64,000 bases of DNA from Macrolepiota albuminosa (Eukaryota; Basidiomycota; Agaricomycetes; Agaricales; Agaricaceae): assembly GCA_027475525.1 (NCBI GenBank), contig JAMWFC010000124.1:124001-188000 (forward strand), written 5' to 3'. Below are positions 23,096-32,843 of this stretch, in pieces. Position numbers and translations under genes: made by a program. Below the pieces are notes generated by a model. It searched no databases, was not told where the DNA came from, and saw nothing but the letters and a program-made list of their open reading frames with translations. Position 1 is the stretch's first letter. The number at the start of each line of letters is the position of its first letter.

Positions 23096-23098
23096 TCA
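23092..23098 (-). promoter_or_regulatory. UGA-CUA-G stop context between gag and pol, candidate readthrough site
   Basis: The gag stop reads UGA CUA G, and pol continues in the same frame without another stop. UGA followed by CUAG is an established leaky context in viral and animal genes. A 6-bp GC hairpin (GCCGGC, loop of 6, GCCGGC) lies 68 nt downstream (23013-23030). The old relative keeps the same arrangement with UGA CUU (stop at 32844-32846), in frame with its pol. Confidence 0.7.
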
Positions 23099-26000
23099 GT
23101 TGCGCTCATCACGCCGCTTTTCAGTTGCGCGATAGCGCCTCAAACGACCATCTGTATCGTTCAACACCACTTTCTCCGCCTTCAGAGGCGTACCATTCAC
23201 AACGACCATGTCGTTCACGAAATCCAGCGACACCTTGTTCTTACGCATGAACGGCGTACCGATAATCATGTCATAGCGATCAAAATTCGCTATATCCACA
23301 TATTCCTTCGTCGACGTTCCTGACGTCTTTATTCTCACCTCCGCGCCAAACTGCACCATAGCGCGACTCCCCACAGTCCCCAGCTGGAGCATCAAGGGCT
23401 CCTCCAGTTCATGAACGCGAATCGCGTTGACGTGAGCAAACTGGGGCGTAATGCCCGTAGTGGTACTCCCGGAGTCCCACAACGTCCATGCCGGATGTCC
23501 ATTGACATCAACATACGTGACCAGGCACTCCTTCTCTTCGGGAGTATAGCGTGGCCTCTGCAATTTATTAGTTGCTTTCTGCAGGGTTACACGTCTCATT
23601 CGGACACGCTGATCCCCATGGCACTCCGTCAGTGCAAACAGATGTTCTTCCTCGTCATCACAAGCGTAATAGTCGCTGTCGTAGACGTCCACTGCGACGT
23701 ATTCGTCGCCATCAATCTGGACGCTCTCAGCGTCATCCACTTCCGACCCGTCAGCCTCTACTTGCGGCTCCTCCTCGATTTCATCGACGATTTCATCGTC
23801 CTCGTCGTCACTGACGACATCGCTCGGTGCCGCAGCCGTATGGGCCGCTCGGATGTGTGCCTTAGGAGGGGCGGGACACTCCTTAGCAAAGTGCCCGCTC
23901 CTGCCACAATTGTAGCACGCTGAGGGGTCCCCGGCAGGCCTTCTCTGGCCCACTCCTGGAGCTCCAGCGGTTTTACCCGCCATACGTGCTGCAGGCGCCA
24001 CTACTCCTCTTGGTGCTACTTGATTCTGACCCGAAACGGGTCGACTGTCCTTCGCTGGCAATTGTCCAGCAGGTTTCGATCGAGGCCGTTGGCCTCCAGG
24101 AATTGTCTTGCGCACCACGAATCGCGGATTGCGATTGTTCTCCATCTCCGTCCGCTTGGCTAGGAAGGTTCCCACCTTCACTGCGTGACGGGTCACTGGT
24201 CCTCGGCGTGAACTACGCTGCTCATAATGGTTTGCAGTCCGTGTCGACTGCTCATAACGGATGGCATACGCCAAAAATTCAGTCACAGTGTTGACCTCCG
24301 GAGACAAGTTATCGTCGCGTATCAACGCTCTCCTCATGTCTGCGGGTATTCCGTCCAGGAATGTCTCGCGGATAGTGTATTCGTCTGGATAGACGGCCAT
24401 ATTCTGTGCATGACCCACAAGGTCATCATAAAAGGTCTGGACGCCAGTCTTAGCGTCATACACTGCCTTTCTAAAGGCATCGCGAGCTTCCTGCATCGTA
24501 GCAGCGTTAACGAACCGATTATACAGTCCTATCAGGACCTCTTTAAATGTCCAGTGCGATTTGTCGCGATTAATGTGGAGAACATGGCGACGGAACCAAT
24601 TCCGAGCCTCTCCTTCCATAAATTCGTGTAGCACGAATATCCTTTCCTGGTCCATGTCGTCTCCACCATAGCAGCAGGCTGCGAGGTGGTAGCACACGTC
24701 CATGGCCCAGTCCTCCAGTTGCGAGAACCTATGTCCTCCAGCGTACGCACGTATGTGCTTACCATCGGATTTACGGGGGCTTACCCCAGCAGGGAACTTA
24801 AATCTGACTCCAAGGGAGTCATCCACCAGACGAGTGAGGCGGTCATGCATATGATCCATATGGATCCTGACCGCTTCATTCATTCCCGGCGTAGTTTCAC
24901 GCAAATCATGAGGTGCGGGCATCGAGAATGCCCGAGGACTGCGAAACAGGTGCTCATTGACCACTCTTTCCGGCCGTGCGGGGGGCTGTTGCCTCACTTG
25001 TTGCTCCGCTGGTATTCCACCAGCCTGCCTGCCTCTGTCACGACGATTATTATCGTCCTGATCGTCATTCCTACGATCACGATCTCCACCGTCGTGATTG
25101 CGACGATTTGGCTCCCTACGTTCGTAGTGACCACTACTGTCGTCACTACCACCCGGATCTCTGTCCGGTTCAGCAGTCCGAGCCGCGAATTGTCGCCGCA
25201 TGTCATCGACAGGCGTTACGCCCTCACGCCCTTCAAAGACTACCCCCTGGTCGTCAATGAACGACTCACCATGATCGCGCAAATCCTGGTTGCGTATCCT
25301 TTGGTAATTGACGCGTTCATTCCAGTTGTCCACTAGGTGGACGCGTCGCACTACGCGTTGTGGTCGCGTTCGCTCCTCAAGAATGTGGACTTCGTCCACC
25401 TCTTCCTTGATTGTAACTTGCTTACGAGGTGTTTTAACCTCCTGCACTACAAGTGCTGCCTCTGGCTCTGCCGGAGTCGTCGTTACCGTCTCCACCTCCG
25501 ACAATGCCTGCTGAGGCACTCCGCTAACAATGCGTTGACGGTTTGCGGCGTTCTGACGCCGAATGTAGTCTTGCTGAGACTCATTAGCCTGACGAGGCGC
25601 ATTGAGCAATTCCATCGCGTCCGCGATTAGTGGCGCTCGTCTGCGCACACTCATCTCACATTCTACGGAGTCGGCTGGAGTAGCCGTTGAGACTGCTGAC
25701 CCTCGCGCCGCTTTGCGCTTAAGGTATTCCACTACTTCGAGTTCGAAGATGCGCACAAACAATTCGATATATTCACTCGAATCTGCACGGGGTACATCGT
25801 GGCTCCTAGCCGCCAGCAACTGTAAGTGCTTCACTACATAAAGCTGAAGACGCTTTCGCGTCGATTCCTTCACGACCGCCGGATATCGGTCCAATACTAG
25901 CTGCAACTGGATAGACAAGGTCGAATGCGACCTTTTGCTTTCCTCATCATCTGAGGACTCCAACTCGGACTCTAAGTCCATAACTCTCCTGAGGCCGTCA

Positions 26001-26596
26001 TGCCTCACTTGCGGCTGTTTGCCGGCTCGTCGGTGCAACTCTGGACTTCCAGGCGTTGTTAACGCCTTGTCCAACCTTACGACATTGTCGTCTTCCCTAC
26101 TGACCACTATTGCTGGTCCTTGCTTCTGTACTTGTGTCGTCAATGACGACGGTCCCGGTTCAGTGGCAGCATTGGCCACATATTCCAAATGCCGTTCCGT
26201 AGGTGCAGTCCGGAATGGGGTGCTATGCGCAAACGCGCTGCCTTGTACCATTTCCGAGTACTGGGTAACGTCCGGTTGACCCTCCGAGGGAGCTGAAGAG
26301 CTCTCGGGCAATACCGGATACATTAGTGAGGGCATTTGGCTCGCTGGCAGCGACACTCCTGAGACCGCGGATCTATCTCCTGGTTTTCCACCAGGTCGTA
26401 CAATGGACATCATCCGTGATACGGATAGCCCACCAGGCATTCCATAGCTCGCGCTGACATCGCGAGGGGTCTTTTCGTCCCGCTTTGGCGGGGGTTGGTA
26501 TGCTGACGCAGATTGCGTCTTCACAGCCTGAAGCACAGGTAAGTCACCTGCGTCTGCAGCTGAGAACGGAGGATCCGGATCAAGAGAGCCAGTCAT
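23096..26596 (-). CDS. Gag-protease polyprotein (1166 aa)
   Basis: It starts at ATG 26596, the first ATG after the leader. Residues 1 to about 580 are long, charged and mostly disordered; about 240-360 contains a helical block (LQLYVVKHLQLL, YIELFVRIFELEVVEYLK) that is also present in the relative at 41.0-41.5 kb. About 580-800 is a retrotransposon gag capsid domain (FSQLEDWAMDVCYHLA, GEARNWFRRHVL, GVQTFYDDLVGHAQNMA, FLDGIPADMRRALI). A CCHC zinc knuckle (CYNCGRSGHFAKEC) lies near 891-904. The end is an aspartic protease with WDSGSTTTGI (catalytic Asp near 1040) and IIGTPFM. So protease belongs to the gag frame here. The stop is UGA in a leaky context. The length is large for a Ty3 gag. Confidence 0.93.
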   Translation of the reverse strand: MTGSLDPDPPFSAADAGDLPVLQAVKTQSASAYQPPPKRDEKTPRDVSASYGMPGGLSVSRMMSIVRPGGKPGDRSAVSGVSLPASQMPSLMYPVLPESSSAPSEGQPDVTQYSEMVQGSAFAHSTPFRTAPTERHLEYVANAATEPGPSSLTTQVQKQGPAIVVSREDDNVVRLDKALTTPGSPELHRRAGKQPQVRHDGLRRVMDLESELESSDDEESKRSHSTLSIQLQLVLDRYPAVVKESTRKRLQLYVVKHLQLLAARSHDVPRADSSEYIELFVRIFELEVVEYLKRKAARGSAVSTATPADSVECEMSVRRRAPLIADAMELLNAPRQANESQQDYIRRQNAANRQRIVSGVPQQALSEVETVTTTPAEPEAALVVQEVKTPRKQVTIKEEVDEVHILEERTRPQRVVRRVHLVDNWNERVNYQRIRNQDLRDHGESFIDDQGVVFEGREGVTPVDDMRRQFAARTAEPDRDPGGSDDSSGHYERREPNRRNHDGGDRDRRNDDQDDNNRRDRGRQAGGIPAEQQVRQQPPARPERVVNEHLFRSPRAFSMPAPHDLRETTPGMNEAVRIHMDHMHDRLTRLVDDSLGVRFKFPAGVSPRKSDGKHIRAYAGGHRFSQLEDWAMDVCYHLAACCYGGDDMDQERIFVLHEFMEGEARNWFRRHVLHINRDKSHWTFKEVLIGLYNRFVNAATMQEARDAFRKAVYDAKTGVQTFYDDLVGHAQNMAVYPDEYTIRETFLDGIPADMRRALIRDDNLSPEVNTVTEFLAYAIRYEQSTRTANHYEQRSSRRGPVTRHAVKVGTFLAKRTEMENNRNPRFVVRKTIPGGQRPRSKPAGQLPAKDSRPVSGQNQVAPRGVVAPAARMAGKTAGAPGVGQRRPAGDPSACYNCGRSGHFAKECPAPPKAHIRAAHTAAAPSDVVSDDEDDEIVDEIEEEPQVEADGSEVDDAESVQIDGDEYVAVDVYDSDYYACDDEEEHLFALTECHGDQRVRMRRVTLQKATNKLQRPRYTPEEKECLVTYVDVNGHPAWTLWDSGSTTTGITPQFAHVNAIRVHELEEPLMLQLGTVGSRAMVQFGAEVRIKTSGTSTKEYVDIANFDRYDMIIGTPFMRKNKVSLDFVNDMVVVNGTPLKAEKVVLNDTDGRLRRYRATEKRRDERN

Positions 26597-26695
26597 GGAA
26601 GCACGTTTTCAGCGTGATGCCAACAGAGAATCGAGAAGTTTTGATGATAGTTGCCTAGTCGGTAACAAGCCTAGAGTCTAAAGCCGATAGCAGAA

Positions 26696-26707
26696 GATTT
26701 AAAAAAA
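26696..26707 (-). promoter_or_regulatory. T7-AAATC leader block in the primer-binding-site position
   Basis: Directly after the 5' LTR the minus strand reads TTTTTTTAAATCTTCTG. The old relative has T7 GAATC (from 36275 leftward) and the third copy T7 GAATCTTCTGG (40291 onward). None begins with the TGG expected for a tRNA CCA end, so the primer cannot be assigned. Confidence 0.5.
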
Positions 26708-26883
26708 TGTAACCTGCGGTTACTAGTTAGAACTATCTGTGTATTTCACACAGTGCTAAATCAGACCGCAATATCGGATTTGACTAGTACTTAGTGCGAA
26801 AACAAGATGTTCTCTTACGTAATACTCTACTAAAGGATTATAGCGTCGTTGACGCTGATGGTAAGACGGATGACTCCGTTACA
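26708..26883 (-). repeat. 5' LTR of the intact Ty3 element
   Basis: 176 bp, TGTAAC...GTTACA. It contains three perfect 6-bp hairpins (26709-26723, 26737-26753, 26842-26856). A TATAAT-like box lies next to the last one on the minus strand, a plausible core promoter. Confidence 0.93.
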
Positions 26884-26888
26884 CTAAT

Positions 26889-27864
26889 AGAGCAAGGAGA
26901 TCAGTTTTGCGCTGAGCATGCATGTGATCCATGTTATCCATCATCCAGCTAATGAGGATGACAGCCTCCATGTCATGGAGGAATGATGACTCTGCGGGTA
27001 CGATGTACCCATTGTTCCTCAGGCATTGGAGGAGAGTAGCCAGGACTAAGTCCTGGTTGAGACTGGGCTTAACAGCCCATGCTTTTCCTTTGTCGCATTG
27101 AGGATGCAACTCTTCTTCTGAGCTGGGCTCAGGTTGGTGCAGCATATCTAGCCGCTGTAACAAGGAGAGCCTGGCCAGGCTCTCCATTGGCGCATTGGCC
27201 GGAGACTTGTTTCTTTGTTCTGTATCAAGAGCTTCTGTGCTCTTGCCAGCAGTCTTTGCCATCTGAGAGGTTGGTTTTCCTCCCTCGGTGGGTGCCTTAT
27301 ATGAGGCACCATATTGGGGCATCATGCCCCAAGCTCCCATCTAAGCTGCGGAGTATGGCATCATTATGGGTGCACCACCCATGCCAGGGTAGTGTGCTGG
27401 GACGGTAAACTGAGGAAAAGAATATGCTTTCATTGGCCCCATTGCCAGTACAGGAGCAAGCCACCTCCATCTTGATGTCGCTTGGGGGCTAAATAGCTCT
27501 CCATACTAGGCTTGTTGGAATTGGCCCTCAGCGTGATGTGGTGCATAAGCATCCTGTGCTGTCTGACAAGGCAGAAAACCACCCATGGGTGCATTCTGGG
27601 GCATAAAGTTGCTCTGCATGAGTTGTTGTGGCAGATAGCCACTGATCACTGGCTGCTGCAGCAGGTAGCCCACCGCTGTTTGTTACTGCTGCTGTGGGAA
27701 GCCCACAGCCTGTTGCAATTGTCCCCACTGGGGTGCATTTTGGGTCAGTGGGAGAGCCATCTGCCCCTCTCTTTAGCCAATAGTAAGACTGATGGTGCAA
27801 ACTCAATCTGGTGCTGCTGCTGCTGCTGCTGCTGAATATCCTGGTCTATGGGTGATGTGTCCAT
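26889..27864 (-). pseudogene. ORF3 of the old Ty3 element, 5' third
   Basis: It begins at ATG 27864 (MDTSPIDQ) followed by a polyglutamine run encoded by the CTG repeats at about 27812-27833. It ends where the young element inserted. The last part (AESSFLHDMEAVILISWMMDNMDHM) aligns with ATASFLQDSLAVMVMEGLLDQIELM of the intact ORF3. The ORF is interrupted by stops. It continues at 15435 leftward. Confidence 0.8.
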
Positions 27865-27984
27865 GGTTGAGGAAAAAAAGAAAAAAAGAAAATTTCAAAT
27901 TTTAGACGTGTTTCAGCCACAGTTGCTAACCAACTCAGCTAAGCCGTGATTGGCATTGCTGATTAAATTAAGCGCTGGTGTGCT

Positions 27985-30900
27985 TACCTAACTGATGTGG
28001 GTGCTTAATGCCCTTCAACTCCAAATAATAATCAAGTGCTGCCAGCTTGGAACAATGGGAGTATGGCTCCCATGTTGTGTCCTTAAGGGACCATCATATC
28101 TCAAACTCAAGTGTATTGTGCTCAGTCCACCTGTGCCCTATGATGCACTCAACAAACCATTTGTCATTGTCTTGTGCCCCAAAGTCATAGGGGCCCAGAG
28201 TCACCCTGTTAGGAAATAACACATTGTCTGATGCGCTATATGGTTGCAACAGCAACATATAAAACTTTGGAACAATTCATGGTTCTTGTAATGCCTGAGG
28301 CAGCTCCAGCACATAGTTGGAGGTACTTGGCTCTGCATCTAGCACATGGTACAGGCCTACCCATTTTGGGCATAGTTTACTAGCCCATTCCTTTGGAAGC
28401 CTCAGGTTACACGTTGACAGGTAGACCAATGCTTCCACTGATATGGGCAGATCTGTTTGCCTATAGTGATTGGTGTTTTTTGCCTGGAAGACTTGTGTCT
28501 CGATGATGGTGTCATGCGCTAATGAGCCTGCATCATGGCTGGCTACAGATAGCACCAATACCTGCACCTCATATTGGCCCACTAGTACCACCAGAAGCGC
28601 CACGCTCTAGCGCTTCCAGCACTATTTTTCTCATATATTTACACTAATAACTCGCAGCTACAGACTCCAAGCTACAGACTCCAATTACTCTCAGACCACT
28701 TTTTATGGCACCATTTATTCTTCGCACCACTATTGAAACCTCGCCGCACCTTGCCACTTGCACTCCAAGGCTATACATTTACACAGACACTTGGCATCAG
28801 TCAATCCGGCATAATGCTCTTAGCCAGTGGCAGCGCTTACAAGGGGAAATGATGAAGTATTTCCATGACAGCATCATTATGGACCTTTTTACTATACAAT
28901 TCAATTCACCACATTTACTTACATTTTCATCAGTTTACCACCCTCTAGCGGCGCTTAACCTCTTAGCGTCGGCTAACTTTCTTTACTATAAATACCTACT
29001 TTTTGTTAGTAGTTCAGGAAATCAATTTGGCAATAGGGATTGTATCCCAACATTTTGGTCTCCATATGCAACAGACTACCTCTTGTTGACCGTGTCAAGC
29101 AAGGGGACTCTGCTCTAGTTTTCTATATCTCTCTCTCTCTAGTGCCTTGCAACTACGGCTTGGCTTTCATGCTTAGATCCGCTAAGCAATCTCATCCTTT
29201 TATTATCACGTTCTAGGTGCTAACACTTAGCGCCTCTTAGCGACCCTTTCCCGCACCTCTTAGCGCCTTCCTTAGTGACTTTCCCACGCTCTTAGCGCTT
29301 CTTCTTAGTGACTTTTAGCGCCCTGTAGCCACATTTTGGAGCCTTACACAAGTGCCTCCAATCACCCACTTTCCTTGCCACCAACCTCTTGCCTACTGTG
29401 TGTTCTCTGGGACCTGTCCAGGACTCTCTCACACACTTAGCACGCCCAAAGCTATATTGGCTAAGTAGCTGCACTAGTGATAGTCCATGCAGCCCTTAGC
29501 TCGATCTGGGCGTCAGCACCGCTGTGATGTTCTCCAGGGCCTGCCTGGCAAACTTGACTATGCCTTGGTGGGCTACCACATCTGCACAAATTTTGTGCAG
29601 CATGGAGGGCAAGTACCCTCCATTGAGCTCAAAGGGTGCATACCCTGTTGTCTCCAAAATACTCACATTAATCACAAACTCAGTGAATGGACACTAGTTC
29701 ATCCAGTCTCATTGATCAGGGCAAACAACTGCCCTCAGGATCTGACCTATACTGCAGTTGGCCCACTCAGTCTGCCCATCCATTTGAGGATAGAATGACA
29801 TTGACATGAGGAGTCTAGCTCCTAACAGCTTGTGGAGCTCTCTCCACCATTGCGACATGAATTTTGAGTCATGGTTACTCACAATGGTACTAGGCAGCCC
29901 ATGCAGCCTAACAATCTCCCTGAGGTAGATCCATGACAGCTCCTTAGCCATCAGCATTGTGTGCACTGGTATAAGGTGCACCATGCTTGTCATGCAACAT
30001 ATAACTATCCAGATGTAGTCCAATCCTCTAGACTCAGGAAAGGGACCTATAAAGTCCATTTCAATGGAGTCCCAAGGCTTTACCAGCACAGGTAGCTGGT
30101 GTAGCTTCCTGACCAGAACTCCAGGGAGCAGCTTTGCCCTCTGACACGCTGCACATGATGCACAGAACTTGGTAACCTCCTGGGCCATGTATGGACACCA
30201 ATACCATCTACGGATATATCCCAACGTCCATGTGGCACTGAAGTGCCCCACTAGGGCATGGGCCTGATCCAGTACCCATGTTATAGTTGCTCATGTACAG
30301 GAAAGGCAAACCACTGCTACTCCTTGACAGTTCACCATTGTGATCAGTCTGTCAGGCCCCTGCCTGAACTGAGGATGATCGTCAGGATTGGTGATAATCT
30401 CAGCAAAAAGAGAGTCATGTTCATACTCCCACACTACTTCTATATGGAAGTTGTTGTTGCCCAGGCTAGGTGGCTGGGACAAAGGCAATTCGCCTTCCAG
30501 CATTTTAGCCAAAGTGAAGGGTTGATCAGGGTGCTCAGGTTCCCCAGCTGATGCTGGTTCTATGACTTCATGCTTCTTGAGCAGCTGGGCAGCTAAGTCC
30601 CGCTTCTTGTGCTGCTCCCTGAGGTGAGTACTTTGCCTGTGTTCATCATCATGCATCGCACGTATATCCAAGATGTGTTCCCTGATCTCCTGGTACTGGT
30701 GGAGAGGAAGATCCTCCCCATCTGGGTCTATGCGGCAATTTGCCTGCACATACTCATGAGGCTCATAAGCCTCTCTGACTACATTATTCTTAAAGTAGCG
30801 AGACAGGCAGTTCACCACTTTGTTGAGTTTACCTTTAACATAGGTAATGTCAAACTAGTATCTCGACATGTAGTCAATCCACCATCGCTGATGCAGCAAC

Positions 30901-32843
30901 AAGTTCACCTGAGTTTTGAAGAACTCAAGTGCCTTGTGATTGGTTATGATATGGATGGAATATCCCATCAGCTTATCCTCCCATTTGAGGAGGGCCTTAA
31001 GGATAGCTAGGGTCTCTAGCTCATGCACAGCATAGTTTTGCTGGACAGTTGTGAACTTCTTCAACATGAACCCGGCTGGCCAGCAAGTCTGCCAGCTACT
31101 CCCCTGGCCATACATGGCTCCAATGCCTGTCTTAAATGCATTGCAAATGAGCCAAATAGGCTCATCCTATCTAGGGTTGATTGGTCAAATAACCAGAGTC
31201 TTCATACAGATCTGTTTGACCATTTCAAAGCACTGCTAGTGCAGCGGCCTCCAGTTGAATGGTGACCTGTTCTGTGTTATGGCCATAAGTGGCCCAGTAT
31301 ATGCAGTGATATCAGGCAAGAAGCTCGATATGTAATTGACAAGGCCAACAAATTGTTGGATGTCATTGTAGTTTCATGGCATGTGCCACTCCAAAATGTG
31401 GTCAAGCTTGTTCTGATTGGGGTGAATGCCCCATTCATCAATGACATGCCCTAGGCAGTCTATACTTTGAGCATAAAGCTCACACTTTTTCCATTTCAAG
31501 TACAACTTGTACTTGCGTAGTTGTTTGAATACGACTCTGAGGTACTGCTCATGCTCCTCCATGAAATCCAAATAGATGAATATATCATCTAAGTAGATGT
31601 GCATAAAGCATCCTATTACATCTCAAAATATAGAGGTCATCAACCTCTGAAAGGTTGTGGGGGCATTACAGTCTCCAATCTGCATTATATTGCTTGTAAA
31701 CGTGCCCATGATCGAGGCAAACACAGTCTTGGGTATGTCTTTGGTGTGAATGTGCACCTGCTTGTAGGCATCAGTAAGGTCAATCTTCAAGCAATACTTC
31801 GCTTGAGCCATGTCTTCCCAGATCACCTTCTGATCTAGTAAAGGAGTTATATCCTTTATAGTATTATCATTGCACTGGCACACATCAAGAGCCGTTTAAA
31901 GGGTTCCATCCTTCTTTGAGATGCATAATAATGGTGCAGCCTGAGCAGTAGTGCATGGGGACCACCACTGAGCATTCAAATAGCAATTAGTTTTATTATG
32001 CAATTGCTCCTGGAGTGCATGTGGACGGCATGGCAAGTAATACTTGTATTGCTTGCTCTTGTCTAGCCATGGCAGGAGCTCCTCCTTGGTCCCATTGACC
32101 ATATTGGCAAGTTCTTCTTGCCATTGCTGATGCAACTGAGATATATCTTCCTCATGAAGGCTTGTTGCCTTCTGTTTCCTTTTCAGATGCACCGGGAAAA
32201 GTACCTCCACCATATCTGATGGTGGCCAAGGCTGCAGTGCATATTGCTTACGCATTGCAAGCACCCAAGTAATGCTGTCATTGGGTATATGCAGTCTCAG
32301 CAAGGAATCCACTACTGCTGCTTTATGAGCCATAAGGCTTTTTCCTTTGCATACAAGTGAATACGCTATGAACACTTTGTTCAATGCTGGCTGGCAATAC
32401 ACTGGTGTGATAGTTGTCCATTGCTGGTATGCATTTTGCACACACATGGCTGCCACCAGTTTGTTCCACTCCTGCAGCATTCGAGAATTGTATGCCCAGT
32501 CGTACTCAGGAAAGGAAGCTGGTTACTTCTATAAGAACTGTGTGTTTTTACAATATGAGGCTTCTGCCTCTCGGTTGCTGTCCCTTAAGTTATCTAACTT
32601 GACTCAGGAGGACGTAGGTGGACATACATCCACTGAGTCCTCAGGCTTTTTTGCCTTTTGCTGTTGTCTATCTGGAGGCTTTGCACCTTGAACATCAGGA
32701 GCGAGTATTCGCTTGTCTCTCATCTTAGAGGCTTGATATTCCTCCTCACTCATCATCACTATGTTGTGGTCTGAGCTCAGCCCAGGCATAGCCTGTACTT
32801 CCTTATCCACATCCTCCACTGCCAGCACTTTGCGCCAGCCAAG
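27985..32843 (-). pseudogene. Pol of the old Ty3 element
   Basis: Fragments match the intact pol segment by segment: N-terminus 32604-32828 (MMSEEEYQAS against MTEEEFQGT), RT 31374-31883 (MQIGDCNAPTTFQRLMTSIF, IYLDDIFIY), RNase H 30855-31115 (HELETLAILKALLKWEDKLM), integrase zinc finger and core 29709-30251 (MDFIGPFPESRG, HGLPSTIVSNHDSKF), and the integrase end 28277-28603 (LPKEWASKLCPKWVGLYHVL). Many differences are C-to-T or G-to-A at former CpG. A foreign insert splits the integrase at about 28522-29512. The frame starts right behind the gag UGA, as in the intact copy. Confidence 0.88.
28522..29512. mobile_element. About 1-kb insert with reiterated TTAGCGC motif
   Basis: It separates two integrase segments that are contiguous in the intact pol (GIVKFARQALEN and LAHDTIIE). 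It holds at least eight TAGCG motifs, mostly CTTAGCGC(C), clustered near both ends (28606, 28943-28965, 29226-29315), and keeps its CpG. CACTAGT occurs near both ends (28581, 29474). There is no ORF with a known product. Ends and duplication could not be fixed exactly. A non-autonomous DNA transposon is the likeliest reading. Confidence 0.45.

Larger units (their letters stand above)
15436..26883 (-). mobile_element. Intact young 11,448-bp Ty3 element with three genes (family B)
   Basis: Two 176-bp LTRs (15436-15611 and 26708-26883) appear identical base for base. They start TGTAAC and end GTTACA, and sit between perfect CTAAT duplications (15431-15435 and 26884-26888). All three reading frames are open: gag-protease (23096-26596), pol (to 19184, behind an in-frame UGA) and ORF3 (16024-18957). 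CpG is abundant, unlike the decayed relative into which it inserted. Identical LTRs, open frames and retained CpG together indicate very recent transposition, possibly current activity. The chromodomain and RT motifs place it among chromoviruses. The third gene is unusual. Confidence 0.92.

Noticed and set aside
23060..23110. Programmed frameshift between gag and pol
   Set aside because: Gag and pol are in the same frame, so no shift is needed.
27812..27833. CTG repeat as an independent microsatellite feature
   Set aside because: It encodes the polyglutamine tract near the start of the old ORF3 on the minus strand.
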